Shown in pieces: positions 63,938 to 64,000 of a stretch of 64,000 bases of DNA; within the stretch, counting starts at the first letter, position 1; every line of letters begins with the position of its first letter. The position numbers were made by a program, and so were the translations under genes. Origin of the DNA: an uncultured Oscillospiraceae bacterium (GTDB lineage: Bacteria; Bacillota; Clostridia; Oscillospirales; Oscillospiraceae); NCBI GenBank assembly GCA_934591745.1, contig CAKTPQ010000003.1, forward strand, positions 11,451-75,450, written 5' to 3'. The notes beneath the pieces were generated by a model that was not told the origin of the DNA, did not search any database, and was given only the letters and a program-made list of their open reading frames with translations.

Positions 63938-64000
63938 ATGAAGATCATGGCCATCGACTACGGCGACGCCCACACCGGCATCGCCATTTCAGACTATACC
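63938..64000 (+). CDS. ruvX: Putative pre-16S rRNA nuclease / Holliday junction resolvase-like, partial
   Basis: Only the first 21 codons are in the window: [19 protein letters not shown] matches the start of the YqgF/RuvX family, where DYG holds a catalytic Asp. The family processes the 5' end of 16S rRNA. The ATG at 63938 is preceded by a weak AGGTG. Confidence 0.8.
   Translation, partial: MKIMAIDYGDAHTGIAISDYT

Overview
The window looks like chromosomal DNA from a GC-rich, low-oxygen gut-type Clostridia, most likely Oscillospiraceae (the Oscillibacter/Flavonifractor/Dysosmobacter neighbourhood). The reasons are consensus sigma-70-type promoters with strong AGGAGG ribosome binding sites, Firmicutes gene orders (rpmG-secE-nusG-rplK-rplA-rplJ-rplL with an L10 leader), dockerin/cohesin and SPxTG surface proteins, and a biotin-dependent pyruvate carboxylase. 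The species assignment is inference. No tRNA, rRNA, CRISPR array, insertion sequence or prophage was found.

Layout. 1-3600: a decaying locus with a frameshifted, edge-truncated GLUG-repeat surface protein on the minus strand and a LytTR response-regulator remnant on the plus strand. Two LytTR-type direct repeats lie between their promoters. 3600-4475: dapF (minus). 4600-12790: a 2.7-kaa wall-anchored repeat protein behind a promoter with a palindrome on its -35 box. 12780-16570: an Eis-like acetyltransferase and a LuxR-family ATPase regulator. 16570-43230: a cobalamin riboswitch, a leader with several terminator-like hairpins, and nine co-directional genes. 43320-46850: pyruvate carboxylase. 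46900-51930: a YhgE / small membrane protein / YhgE operon. 51954-52348: a small XRE regulator (minus). 52430-54770: yihY-trkA. 54800-60185: a complete translationally coupled shikimate operon, aroB-aroA-aroC/chorismate mutase-aroK-aroQ-aroE. 60250-63825: ribosomal protein operons on the minus strand. 63875-end: the start of ruvX.

The standout is the riboswitch operon. Its promoter (TTGACA-17-TATAAT) leads into a cobalamin-class riboswitch. Downstream are two giant dockerin proteins, a secreted cohesin-FN3 protein that could hold them, a membrane-anchored GLUG/coiled-coil giant, a secreted protein ending in a DUF4430 (transcobalamin-like C-terminal) domain, a MoxR ATPase, a DUF58 protein, a transglutaminase-fold membrane protein whose catalytic Cys is Asp, and a lipoprotein that joins an alpha/alpha-toroid to DUF4430. 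That last layout is the one used by animal intrinsic factor and transcobalamin. One dockerin protein also carries a beta-propeller, the fold of the Bacteroides B12-binding protein BtuG. My reading is that this is a B12-repressed, cohesin-dockerin-assembled corrinoid-capture system on the cell surface. The domain content and the riboswitch are seen in the sequence. The corrinoid-binding role is inference.
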